The notes under the pieces: generated by a model
What the model was told of the DNA's origin: nothing
Database searches by the model: none
Seen by the model: the letters and a program-made list of their open reading frames with translations, nothing else
From: Hymenolepis diminuta
Lineage: Eukaryota; Platyhelminthes; Cestoda; Cyclophyllidea; Hymenolepididae
Reading direction: 5' to 3'
DNA length: 64,000 nt
NCBI GenBank assembly: GCA_900708905.1
Contig: CAADRB010000030.1
Coordinates: 1,138,915-1,202,914, forward strand
In this document: positions 1 to 12,351 of the stretch, in pieces
Layout: each line of letters starts with the position of its first letter
Numbering within the stretch: position 1 is the stretch's first letter
Translations under genes and position numbers: made by a program

Positions 1-363
1 CCTTTTTGGTGGTTGTTTTTGGAAAATACTTGTACTGATTGCTGGTTTCTATATTACATATATGAAAAATTTCTCCTTATATTTGGCAGTAAATATAAGT
101 AAATCTTAAACTTAGCACTTTTATAAGATAAGTACCAATGTCATGTTCATACTTTCCACAATTCGTTTAAAACTCTAGATTCTCATATTTTTAACACTAC
201 CTACTCTTTTTCTTACAAATCGTAATGTATATTTATATTTCCCTTATTTCAGCAGGAGTGAGAAGTTTAAAAATGTTCGCACCGAACTTTTCCACCCAGT
301 ATGAAAAATTGCATAACCACATGAAAAATAACGACGCCTGTGCCAAATAGCTGTTTGGCTCGT

Positions 364-379
364 TATAAATCTATAAAAG
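364..379 (+). promoter_or_regulatory. Possible TATA box of CRAL-TRIO copy 1
   Basis: Two overlapping-style TATA motifs, TATAAA (364-369) and TATAAAAG (372-379), lie 80-95 bp before the ATG at 459. The spacing would allow a short 5' UTR. No equivalent motif was found at the same distance upstream of copies 3 and 4, so this is only a candidate. An inverted repeat (GCCAAA...TTTGGC, 342-359) sits just upstream. Confidence 0.3.
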
Positions 380-458
380 GTTTGAAAAGTTACTTTGTGT
401 GGGTTTAAGAATTGCTCCTGTTATCCTCTTTGAACGCGAAGTTAACATTATAGCAAGC

Positions 459-3400
459 ATGTCAAAGAAGACGTCGAGCAGCTTTAAACCATTTACTTTG
501 TACGATCCCTCTCAGCCACTTTCACAGGTCTATAAAAAACGAGCTGCCAAAGAACTAAAAGAGGATCCCGCACAGGTTTCAGCACATCTTGAATCCTTAA
601 AGAGATGGATAAAGTCGATGCCTCATCTCAAATGTACCACAGGTAAATTTTGAAAAAATTTAATTTACAAATCATATTTATCATAATTTTTATTTGTACT
701 TCCATTTTATTTAATACTATTTAACGTAATTAAACATCGACAAAATTTGTTGCCCTTTTATTATTATATAAGTCATTTTATTGTGTAAAAAGCAGAATAT
801 TTGGGTAAGTATACTCAAATTTTATATCTATTATTTATTAGGTCAAAATAAAGTATTTTAAGTGTATTTCCATTCAGCATGTATTTCAAACGAAATTAAA
901 GCAATTATATGGTTTCCTAAAAATTGAATTCATGTTGCGGCTTGAAGTTAATTATTTTCCATTTACCATAAATTAAATCCCCAAGTAAAACTGCTTCTCG
1001 TTTAATTTAGATGATGATTTCCTGCTAGCTTTCCTGCGTCAGGCCAAGTTCAACCATATGAAAGCACAAGCTCGTTTGGATAAATTCTGTACCTTCAGGA
1101 CCCATCCCACTGAGGGCTACCCAGAATGGTTCAAGGATACCCCTCGCAGGAGGGAATACTGGGAAAAATGGCTGAAGTTGAAGTTTGTTTTTGTCAAACT
1201 ACCAAATATATTTTAGATGGGGTTAACTTTAAAAATAAGTCTTTAGTAACTAAGAGAAACTCACATTCTCGAATCAGAATCAACGTAGCTAATTAAGTGC
1301 TACATTTATATTAAATAGCTTGTGCCGAATAAGGATATGTAAATCTTCTATTTGATTCAGTGTTGTTTCTTTAACCTGAACTAAATCAATGATCCTCTTT
1401 TCTCATAAAATAAAATCAGGAAGAATAAAAGGTTCATTATTGAATTACCAGAAAAGGTCACCAAATTGGATCTTCTGCTACTATTTTCATTCACTTTTGT
1501 TCTGGCCCTATAGTCGCGATAACGTATAATGAAGTGATGGAAGGAAGATGAGATGCACTAAGGGCGAAACCACATTAAGAAAACTAACGGAAAAGCAATT
1601 TCATAAGAGCGAGGGAGGCAATCTAAACCGTAATCTGCATATGTTGACAGATTTCCTATATAGCAATAATTAAATTTTGCTCGGAAACAGAAATGCATGC
1701 TGCCAGTGTATGCGGATAAGATTCACTTTCCTCTGCTCTCATAAGTTGATTTATCATTGATTTTCCGTTCTTGGAAACTTGCCTCTGTTTCATGTCCGTT
1801 TATCAGTCAACCAGTCATTTTTAAATAAGATTAAGACAATTCTTTCTTGTATTCATTTAATCTACTGAATCTGATTAATAATCTATTGGCATTACCATTC
1901 TTTTATAAATCATAATTCAGCAGCGCCGAGTGATGAAACTGTTATAATTATTATTCTTTATTGATTAGTTCACTGTTCGAATGCTGTAAAAGGATATGTT
2001 TATTAGAACATTCTTTCCTTCACCATTATCGTTATTTACTGTCCATTTTATTGAACTCATTTTCTGACCCTAGGCTAGATCGACTAACCGTTAATACACC
2101 ATACTAAAAAATTCACAAGCCATAACACTTTATATTTAAACAGAGAACAGGTCTTCAACCTCTTGTTCGAATTCTATATTTGAGTTTATTCATTATATGT
2201 TTACTAGTTAGAAGCTTTATGTTATCTAGCTTCCAATTTTTAGTAGGCAGCTTTAATCACACATATGGTAGACCTGTCGACACTTAGTCACAAATTAAAT
2301 GTCTATAATTTGAATTTTAAACCTAGTATTTTAGGCAAATACTTTCAAAACAAATATAATGTATTTGTAAATATTAATTTATAGATCTTGGACACCTCTT
2401 GGATTCACTCAAGATGGTGTCATGGTTGCTATGATGAAGTGGGGTAAGCTGTTATTATCATAATCAGCGTTGAATAGATTCGTCAACTGAATGTTTTGTT
2501 CATATCTGTTAGAGTCTTTTGATTTGTGCGAAATGACCATGGAAGATCTACAGAGTTCTTTTCAACTGTGGACAGATTATTGCTTACTTGATCCAAGAGC
2601 ACAAATTGGTGGACTTTGTATGATAATGGACCTCACAGGACTTAAAAAGGAGACTATGATGAAAATGTTTGATTCGAGGATGGCTAAAAGCGGAACCAAA
2701 TATTTCCAAGTAAGAAAAACCTCATTTGGGCCTATAAATTTTTAAATGATTAAGTGACATAAGTCTATTAATGCCACATCTAATTATATGGCTAAAATTA
2801 AGAAATTTTTCCAAAGGGGAAATATTCCTAGGTATAAAATTCGATTAGAACTGAAGGATGACTCCCTTCTATTTCCAAAATTACTTTTTATTCTCATTCT
2901 CTATGAAAATACTTCGTTTTATCGTTCACGAAGCCGCAGTGTTGCTTTTATATACCCATAACTCAAAATTCTATCTGTCATGACTAAACACGTTTATCTA
3001 TCCCCCTCTTTCCACAACCATTTCGTTTCATTAAAAGTACACCGGCACTCATGTCCTCAAGCTCGTCCTTACCCAAGTGACTCGTTTAAATTGTCTTTGC
3101 ATCTTCATCTATGCACACATAATACATTCATGTTTGCGATTGTCATTTATCGGCTCCTATACTTCCCTTTCATCTCCTCTATTCCTAATCTCTCTTTTCC
3201 TCGCTTGAATCCTCATCGTTGTTTGTTCAATACACTTTGGCCTAGTCAGCTCATGGTATTCTGCTCTTTAACTGTTGTTGCTGTTGTTAGCTGTTAGATA
3301 TAGTCTTAGTTTCTACAATCAAGATCTGGTTTATTAGTTCCTACAATTTACTAAAGTATCTTGATTTATCAGGTAATTTATTTATACGAGAATTTCCAAA

Positions 3401-5326
3401 ATATAGACAGTAAATTGTTTTCATGAAGTGGGCTAACTCCTGTATAGACTTTCACAATGATGGAAGGGAGTACAAATATCGTGAGTTATTGCTTTTACCT
3501 TCGGTCACTGTTCGTTAACAGAATATCAGACACAATTACTGACGTATTCACTTTCATTCCTTACTTGAATCATGTGAGTTTTGTTTAAGTTAGCGCTTTA
3601 AAACTTGAATGTTTCGGTTAGCACCAGGAAACGCTTATTGCGGACTCCGCTAATCAAAGTGACGGTAGCGAACTTTTGTCACTGTTAGCATTTCACGCTC
3701 TCCAATATATTGGACTCATCGACTGACATCTATCTGTGTGCTATTTCATTATGAACAAACTCACAAAATTAAAATTCCATTATGGTATCTTTGGGGCATA
3801 AGTACTCAATATTCTGCTACACGCTAATAGAATTTCACAGTGAAAAATTTTAAAAATGATTGAAAAAAATGTTTATAAAATAAATGGCATTTTTAAATTA
3901 CAAAACTTTCAGATATAGTTTAACAGCTTCATGACTGGTCTAAGATTGTAGGTTGATGGCCACATACTCTTAAATGCATAATTTTATGATCGAGTCCTGC
4001 TATTTATGCAGACAAAGCTATTATCCAGTCAAATTTTCATCGGTAATCAATATTAATCATTTGAATGACTTTACTTTTTTCCTTAAATATTGATCCAAAG
4101 TATTGATTGAAAGTGTAAGTAAACAGTCGCCATTTCATTCAGTTAATTCAAAGGAAGCTTATACAAAATGAAAATGATCGAACAATCTTGATAGAAAAAA
4201 ATCAAGCACTATGGGTAAAGAAGGAATATTTAGAAGTTTTTCTGATTACGAAAATTTAGTTTTGGCATTCTTAGTGAATCAATTTTAACAACTGTGACGG
4301 ATTATTCAAGTTACCGGATGTGCTGCTGATTATTTGTATTTAGATTCGATACTTTTCATTAGTTTTTGGTCAAGGAGTACGAAATGTCTCCCCCAAACAC
4401 AATCACTACCTGAAGTACTTTAATAATCGTTACAATAATAAATAATGTTTAAATTTTTACAATTCGCATTAATAACAATCTTATTTATTTCAGGAATGCC
4501 TCCCATTTCGCATAAATAAGCTAGTATATTACAATATGCCAAAATTTTTTGAAGGTCTTTTCAAACTCTACGTCGAGTGGTTTAATGAGAAGATAAGATC
4601 AAAAGTAAGCAACAGAAACAATTTTCTGTTCTTAATTAAATTTAATATGTTATTTAATAGTCAGAATTTAATGATAACAGTGTTTTTCTCATGCAGATTA
4701 TGACAATTAGTGATGACATTACGCCGGCCTTCGACGCTGTTCCTGGATTGAAAGATTTAGTGCCACAATCGCTAGGAGGAAATAATAAATTAACGTTTGA
4801 ACAAATTTGTGGTAATTTATAAAATTTTAAACAGTATTTTTTGTTTAAATTTCACTTAAATCTTAACATTTTGTTATATATTTATTTAAAAGTAATACAT
4901 ACGAATCAAATTGAAAGTCATTTTAATCCGTTTTTTTAGGTATTTAAGATCTATATTAATATGGGAAAGTTAAGGTTAAGTTAGGTTAAGTTACGACTTT
5001 TATCCTTTGAAGTTCCTTTTTTACAATTAAAATTTTTAATTAACTTTAATTGACATTATACCCTCAATAACAATTTAGCAAACTTCCACAAATCATTTTA
5101 GGGTTTTCAGATCAGACACAGAAAGATCACATATATATTTTGCATTTTAGAGAAAAATTTTGACATACTCAAATCAATTCCCGCTGTTGGTGACAATTTT
5201 GGCATTTCGGTGGATGAATCAAAACGTCCGAAGGAGAGCAAATATTCTTTCGGAGTCTACAAGGACATTCCCAGCGATATAATGGGCAAATCTGGAAATT
5301 ACGTTAAATTAAATGATGAGATTTGA
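459..5326 (+). CDS. CRAL-TRIO lipid-transfer protein, copy 1 (7 exons, 337 aa)
   Basis: Predicted cytosolic carrier of a small hydrophobic ligand; the family includes alpha-tocopherol transfer protein, TTPAL, clavesin and CRALBP. Exons: 459-642, 1011-1182, 2385-2443, 2513-2709, 4494-4604, 4697-4811, 5151-5326. All junctions are GT-AG and phases match, giving one 1014-nt reading frame. Exons 1-2 carry the helical CRAL-TRIO N region (DDDFLLAFLRQAKFNHMKAQ). Exons 4-6 carry the lipid-binding lobe: GGLCMIMDLTGL in exon 4, ECLPFRINKLVYYNMPKFFE in exon 5, and PGLKDLVPQSLGGN in exon 6. Exon 7 is a conserved tail ending KSGNYVKLNDEI. The start is the first in-frame ATG and aligns with copies 3 and 4. 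The length suits the family (about 280-350 aa). AATAAA motifs follow at 5360 and 5407. The ligand cannot be read from sequence. Confidence 0.88.
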
Positions 5327-7295
5327 AATAGTAAAAGTTCTCATACAAATTATCCTAAAAATAAAAAAATAGAGGTAAATGCTTTTCAATGCATTCAAAT
5401 GTTTATAATAAATGTATGTAATAGGATACAAAGACTAAGACTATTATTATCATAGCAATACTAAAGATTTTCCTAATGACCACAAGTAAACAACCATCTC
5501 TACCATATCAGGAGATGCAGTTCATGCCAGCAACATGAATTTGAAAAGAGTAGAAAACATATAAAAGTTAGGAAGTGATGGGGACAAGGCACTTGCACCA
5601 AAAATGGAAAGGGGGGGGGCAGTAAAGAGTAAGAGACAGTAATCGATATGCGTTGACACTTGAGGGCTACATTCACTTAACGTAAGCACTTGGTTGTAAT
5701 GATCTTACGAGAGTCGTACTTAACAGGAGAGCGGAAACATAAGATTCAACATGTGTTTGTCTCTCATATGAAAAATTGTGGGTACACGCACTCATTTCTA
5801 GTAAGCTCATATACGGTGTGAAAAATAAGGTGCATGTATCTTAGTAAAGTGCCTAAACTTATTTTTAATATGTGGCAAGTTAAGGATGCAAACTAGTGGT
5901 TTAAATTAGACAATTCACTATGACTGAGCCAAGAAATGGAATTGGGGATATATGTGCAAAGCAAGACCTGGGAAGTCTTACATTTACCGATACCGACTTA
6001 AGCAAAAAACAAATCAAAGATATAGTCAATTAACTGATGTCTGAAGAAATGGCTATGTACTTATATTTATATGTAGTATTCAGATCAAAATATTCCATGG
6101 ATCAAGGTCCCCATCACTTTCAAATATGCAGAAAGATATAACAGACAGTGAGGTAAGAGGTGCTACATTATAACTTGTTGTAATGGAGTTAGTTACTGAG
6201 CAGAAATTAAAACGTCAAATTAGTTATTAATATATTGAAATGCAAAATAAAATATCGCAGAATGGATATCACCAGCTTTTGTATGTATATGTATATTTAA
6301 TGCATTATTATAATATTTTGCGTTAATAATAGAATATTAAAAGTTCGAAATAGATGTAGCTGAAGTGACTCGAGCATAAAGGGGGACCCAAGAACCACTA
6401 CCCTACTACCACAAGATAGGAATGAAACAGAGTGGGTGGGAGAATACTTCTATTAGGAGAGAACAAAGAGAATATGACAGCCATGTAATCAGGCAATAAC
6501 ATATCCAAGTGGGAGAGTAAAGCTCGAAACAAAAGTGTTCGATAACAGCGGAAATGAAAAACCGCTTAAAGACCGAGTGATGAATCATAGGAAGGATGAA
6601 ATAAATAAGGTAGAAAAAGGAAAATTTGATAAGCAAAATAAGAGAACAGTTAAACGCATGTAGAGAATGGAGATGTGAGGAATACATACGGGAACACCAG
6701 TGAATTAGAAGACATCTTAATTAGAACACAACTTATGATAAAAATTTATCAAAATTAAACTTTAATTAACGTAATTTATTTATCAGTATGGGCATTTCAC
6801 CATCCCTAATACTAACTATTAAAATGTTTATCTTGAAAAAAGTATAAAATTCTTATTGTTATAGATTAAAATAAGCAAAGTGGAAAAATGCTCGAATCCC
6901 TGGAGCCGATTCTCCCAACCTTCTAAAACATCCATTCACATGTTCATATTTTTCTATAATAAACGGATAACTTTTACAAAATTCGATTTCTGTGGAATTC
7001 GAGCAAGAATAGGGATATTTTAAGATCGTCCTTTGTAATTACCTCGTAGGAACACCCGTAAATGATTCACGTAGTTAAATTGGATATTGATATTGGTTTA
7101 AACAAATAATTTAATAAATCTTAGTATATTTCATCTCTTGTCGTAAGGAGAGAGAGTTTCATAATAAGGAAACACTAGTTTGCAATCTTGAAATCGGGTG
7201 AATCAGACAGCTTTATGAAAATGTTTTTAAAATTAATTTTCACATATAACTGAATCTTGCCTAGAATAGCCGCAGTATTGTACAATTTTACAATT
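5327..7295. other. Intergenic spacer between CRAL-TRIO copies 1 and 2
   Basis: About 2 kb of AT-rich sequence. It holds the 3' UTR and poly(A) signals of copy 1 (AATAAA at 5360-5365 and 5407-5412) and a G-run near 5611. Open frames here, such as a 93-aa one on the minus strand near 6.4-6.7 kb, show no recognisable motif, splice structure or similarity to neighbours. I see no gene. Confidence 0.6.
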
Positions 7296-10105
7296 ATATC
7301 GAAGAAGCCTCGGAGCGAATTCATGTCTTTCGATCTTTATGATCCAATTAAACTTCTTCCAGACGTTTATGATAAACGTGTCGAAAAGGAACTGAAGGAG
7401 AACAAGGAACAAGTTGCAGCCAATCTTGAATCCTTCAAGAGATGGACTACACCGATGCCCCACCTTCATTCAGCTTTGGGGTAAAAGACAAAAAATTATG
7501 ATATTTTTAATTTGATTATAGTCATCAAGCTCTGCTGTATAAGGAATTTATCTTTGCAACGGTAAGCGGTAGCGTTAATCTATTTAAAGGAAATTATCTT
7601 TTCCATTTTCACTTAATTATATATATTTAAATAAATTGAGCGATTTCTGCAAAAAAAGAAATATATTATTAATATGTATTATTATAATAAACATAATACA
7701 TTTTATCATATTATTCAACAAATATACATTTATTTATATTTTTCAATATATTCCAACAACTATAGTGAACAAGTTGGGATTATTCAGCTCATCGTGTATC
7801 ATAAATTAATCATCTCCGGTTAAATCTGCACTTAATAGTTATTAATTCATTTCTTGCGACATGAAGGCACAAATTCAAGGAATGAGTACTCTAGTGGTTT
7901 AAAGACACGTCGAAAAGAGGGAGTACTGAGGAAAGTGGCTAGATTTAAAGTAATGTGCTTTTTTTATTTTGTCATTAAAAGCTTACTATTATTAGATTAT
8001 GAAATAAGTTTCTTTATTAGCCAAGTGTGGCTAAGGGATCTAGCACATCAAAGTTTCATGTTGACTCTAATGCAAAACGAACAAATGCACAGCTTTTGGA
8101 ATTTCATGTCCTAATATCATTCACACTATTAAAATAAAACTATATTTCTAGCATTTTCTTTTTCACAGAGGTTGGACACCCATTTATATCAGGTCAAATA
8201 GAGTCTTATTAGTCATGGTGAAAATGGGTACGTTTAGCTCTATAGGAGTTTGTAAGTACTAATTCGCGACATGATTTCCATTTAATAAAAGTCATCAAAT
8301 TATAATATTACTGATTTTCCACTAATAGAGTTGCATGAAGCTTTTCAACCTTGGACGGTCATTGGCGTGGCCGACTCAAGAGCTCAAATCAGTGGTATGA
8401 CTATGGATATGACGGATACGAAGAAGGGGACAAGATCTCAAGATTCATATTTATTTATTTCCAGGTAGAATATTGCAAAAGTACACATAGGTTCCATTCT
8501 ATAATCGAAATCTAACATAGTAACTTGCCTTATATCATTAAGTGGCAATGTTTTAGATTCTCCTGTTTTCAAGGAAATGATCTGCTTTCTCCTACATGTC
8601 TGATTAATTTCATTATCAAGCCAATCTCTAAAACAATTAATTATTCCTCTAGTTTTTTGTATATCACCTCATTAAATTTCCAACTCAGTGATTTCGACTG
8701 GAAAAATTTTAAATTAATTTTGCTCAATGATAAAAAATAATTAGTTCACAAAGTTCATCATGTTTTCATGAAAAGGGTAATGGATTAAATCAACAAGTCT
8801 GTTAAAAATTGCAATATGTAAATTTTAAAAATTTAGTTGTGCAATCCCAAAAGAAATTGAAGAAAAGCAAAATCATATAACTATCATGAGTTCGCGGTAT
8901 CATATTGCGTCTTTCATATTTTTTAATTTGCACATATGCAAAGACCATTTGTAATTTTAACGTAATATCGATTACAAAACTGTTTATCATAGACGACATA
9001 ATATGTGAAATGCAAAAAATTTTAACAAATAAATTTTCGTATAAACCTATGCAGATCAGGTGGCATTATTTAAAATATAGGGTATAGAAAAATAATACCG
9101 AATATTGACTCGACAACGTAAATTGGTAAAAGCTCAAATAAAATAAAAAAAGTTTTAGAATAATGAAAATTAGAGAAATAATGTAGTCATTTTTTGCATG
9201 TATTGTAATAATATTTAGCATTGTTTGAGTTTTTTTAAATAAAACTAGTATCTCTTTTAAATTATGTAATTATAATATTTTTAGTTTAATGCCGCAGTGT
9301 TCTAAAGAACTTGGCATATAAACAGGTTAAAGAGTAATATTCAGGAAATAACGTCAGATTACCATATATTTTCAATATTTTCTGTTTATGAATATAATAT
9401 TACATTAACTTTCAAAAATGTCTTCCATACTGAGTCAGAAGGAGACGATTTTCGAAGCACTACTTAAATTTCTACTTTGAATGACAGAATGAAAATTATA
9501 TCGAGGCTAGATTTTTAATATTAACGCTAGTAACTTGTAAAATGTTAACTAGTTTAATTTTAATTCCAAATTTTAGATATTGACAGTAATCAATGAAACG
9601 TCTAAAGCTTTCGAGAAAGTTCCTGGTCTACCGGAGACAGCGCCGAAAATATAGGAGGAAATCGTAGGTATGTATTTAAGGAAATATGCAGTAATTTTAC
9701 TTTTATAATGAAATTTTTATGACAAAATTCAATAATCTTTTAAAAATATTAAAGTGTATATATTAACAATTATTGTTATCAGAGCGACATAAATATTTAT
9801 GACTATTATGAATGATAGTAATATTTGCAATCGAATAATGACTTCGCCCGGTCAAGTGTTTTGAGCAAATTAAATTGGAGAAGTAGCAATGGGAATGCTT
9901 TAAAATTTAACTTTTAACTTTTATCTTAGACTTATAAAAATGGTATTTTAAAGAATATTCCTGCGGCTGATAGGAGTGGTATATCTCTGTGGATGAATCA
10001 AAACGGCCACGAGATCGCAAACATTCTTCTGATACCCATAAGAATACACCAAACGATGTGATGAACAAAGCGAGCACTTTCGTCAAGTTAGTCGATGAAA
10101 CTTGA
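7296..10105 (+). pseudogene. CRAL-TRIO copy 2, unprocessed pseudogene
   Basis: All seven exons of the array gene can be traced, in order, but the copy is dead. Exon 1 (7296-7483): the codon aligned with the copy 1 start is ATA, and the donor is shifted by one base, so a stop follows directly. Exon 2 (about 7857-7955) keeps MKAQ and the downstream Arg-rich part, with an internal deletion. Exon 3 (8169-8227) is still 59 nt between good splice sites. Exon 4 (8329-8464) is 136 nt instead of 197. Exon 5 (about 9443-9505) is a fragment with two stops. Exon 6 (9577 to about 9666) has an in-frame TAG. Exon 7 (9930-10105) keeps the 176-nt length but is frameshifted before ISVDESKRPRD. Retained introns rule out retrotransposition. 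Residues shared with copy 1 point to a duplication from that copy. Confidence 0.85.
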
Positions 10106-12351
10106 CGAAATATCTTCAAATGACTTAAAACAGAGTGATATTATTCCTCTGCTATTCATGCATTACGATAATAAATTTGAAAGTTCTTTTTTGATATTAA
10201 ACTGTTTGAAACAGGACTAAAAACACCGTCATTTTTATTCTTAAACTAATAAATTTTAAATAGTTTTTTGCAATCAAATATCGCCAACTTTCGTCGTAAT
10301 CATGCGCTGACATTTACACCGCCAAATATTAGTTGATTTAGTACTTCCAACTGATGTTGCTCAATAAATGTGAATATTTATGCAACTCCTCCGAAAAAAT
10401 TTTTATTTTGCATGATGGTATCGGTTACTTTCCAAAATCGTTGCACTCAAACATAATTCAACGTTTGAATGACCCCTAAAATTGAGAAAATCTTACGCTT
10501 GAATTAATAAAGTGAATGACTGCAATCTTTTATCAGAATTCTTATAGCACACATTATTGTTTGTTTCATTTCGCTTTTGCTTAATCCTATTTCCTGCAGT
10601 GATGGTTGTTCAGTATTCCTATCAGCCATACGAAAACTTCATTACCTTCTATTGCATTAAGAACTACAAAAACCGCTGTAATTCAATGTGACCCCTTGAA
10701 TTATTCAATCTGGTATTGTATCCTTCTCTAGCACGTTTGTAAGCTAAGTATTTACTTGGTTTTACATTCTAAACTCCACCATGAGAACAGTTCTAAATAC
10801 GGAAAATGTATGGTGATTTTTTCGACTTCACCTAACATTTTGTTAGAATTTGATGAAAGTTTTCACCTCTTCCCTTAGTCCAGAGAAACTTTTTAACAAC
10901 AAATAGCATTAAGTTAACACTCGTCAGCCCTAAATTTGACCTATCAGAATTCTGACAGTCTTGAGTAAGTGTATTCAGGTCAAATACGCCTAACTAACCT
11001 CAGAATCAATACTTTCCCAATTTGTTACACCTAATGTCTCTGCAAGGAGCTAGTTTCGTTAATTAGAGCTTAGATATATTTCGTTTATCTTTAAATATTT
11101 TTTGTTTATTGAAGTGCATATATTTTTTAATATGATAATGTGCAGCCCCAAATATAACATGACGGAAACTCATTTATGGAAACTATGAATACATTTCCTC
11201 AGACCTATTAGAAAAAAGACAGAGGACTTGCAACTCAGTGATGGCCTTTTCTTCTCTCTATTACAGACTACATTTATAACTTATTTACACCTTTGGATCA
11301 TAGAACTGACTAGACGCTTAGTTATCCAGTAACTAGATTACCCTTTCTGATAGGTGTTCTTTTTGCAGAACATTGTGAATTCTAATTAGGTCACCGCAAA
11401 TATTAGTTCTGCCTATTTATATTTTTCCCTTTGTAATCCTGCAAACTATCTTAACAGCTTTGCACCATCACGCCTATTTTCTACATAACGTAGAAATGTC
11501 TTAGGGCGTGTCGTTCCAGTACAACCTGGTGGATCGAGTTAATTGATTGATTATGACTTATTATTGAGGGAAAGTTCTGAGTAATTAAATAATACATAGA
11601 TATCTCTAATCTAGGTTTAAAAAATGCTTCATTATCAACTGATACTACTTTCTGTTAAGGTCAAAAAATAAATTGAAATACTTATTATGAATTGACGTTT
11701 TATTATATAGCAATACATTTGGTAAACTGACTTCTAATACATAGAAAGTCAAAACTGTTGCAACTAACGCATTAGTGCTTTGTGCCACAATGACCACAAT
11801 TTCTCGGACACACCAGAAAGACGTTGGAGGAAGATCATTAAAGAGGTGGGAATCAAAGAAATGAAAAGTAAAATCTGTTATTTATAATTTTTTCTGATTC
11901 TTTATCGTATGGTCAATGGTCTCAAAATTCTAGATTAGGGCTCTCATAAACGCTCATGGAATAAATTTTTCGAACAAAGAAAGCACAACTTGGCCTAAGT
12001 GAAAATATAATTTCATTAATGAATTCCCTCTATTTATCTTTTCCCTCTTCGCCGTAAACATTATACTAATGTTTGTAAAATTCCTATCTTCGATGTAATT
12101 GTTTGTTTAAATGAAATTAATAATTATAAAGGCTGTAAGTTTATTGATTTCTTTTCTCGGAGTCGCATTACACCATGCAGTGAATCATTTCAAAATATTT
12201 TCAATGCATTTTCTTACACCAGTTCTAACTGCATAAAATCTGTGATAGGTCGAGCTACTTACAACGTCATTGGCAGCAAATATAATGCTCCTTGGGGAGA
12301 TAGCGACCTTTACTTGATTAAGCCTAAGGCACCAGATTTAAAACATTAAAA
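10106..12351. other. Intergenic spacer between CRAL-TRIO copies 2 and 3
   Basis: About 2.2 kb of AT-rich sequence upstream of copy 3. I found no exon-like segment, array relic, RNA gene or clear mobile element. It presumably contains the copy 3 promoter, but no motif stands out. Confidence 0.5.

Noticed and set aside
2980..3297. 105-aa open frame in intron 4 of CRAL-TRIO copy 1
   Set aside because: It lies entirely within a well-supported intron, has no similarity to any family I know and a low-complexity composition.
3940..4010. tRNA-like stretch with GATCGAGTCC in intron 4 of CRAL-TRIO copy 1
   Set aside because: A B-box-like motif is present, but no convincing A box or cloverleaf pairing.
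4960..4995. GTTAAG-rich repeat resembling telomere sequence
   Set aside because: Only about four imperfect units and not the animal TTAGGG repeat; ordinary AT-rich slippage.
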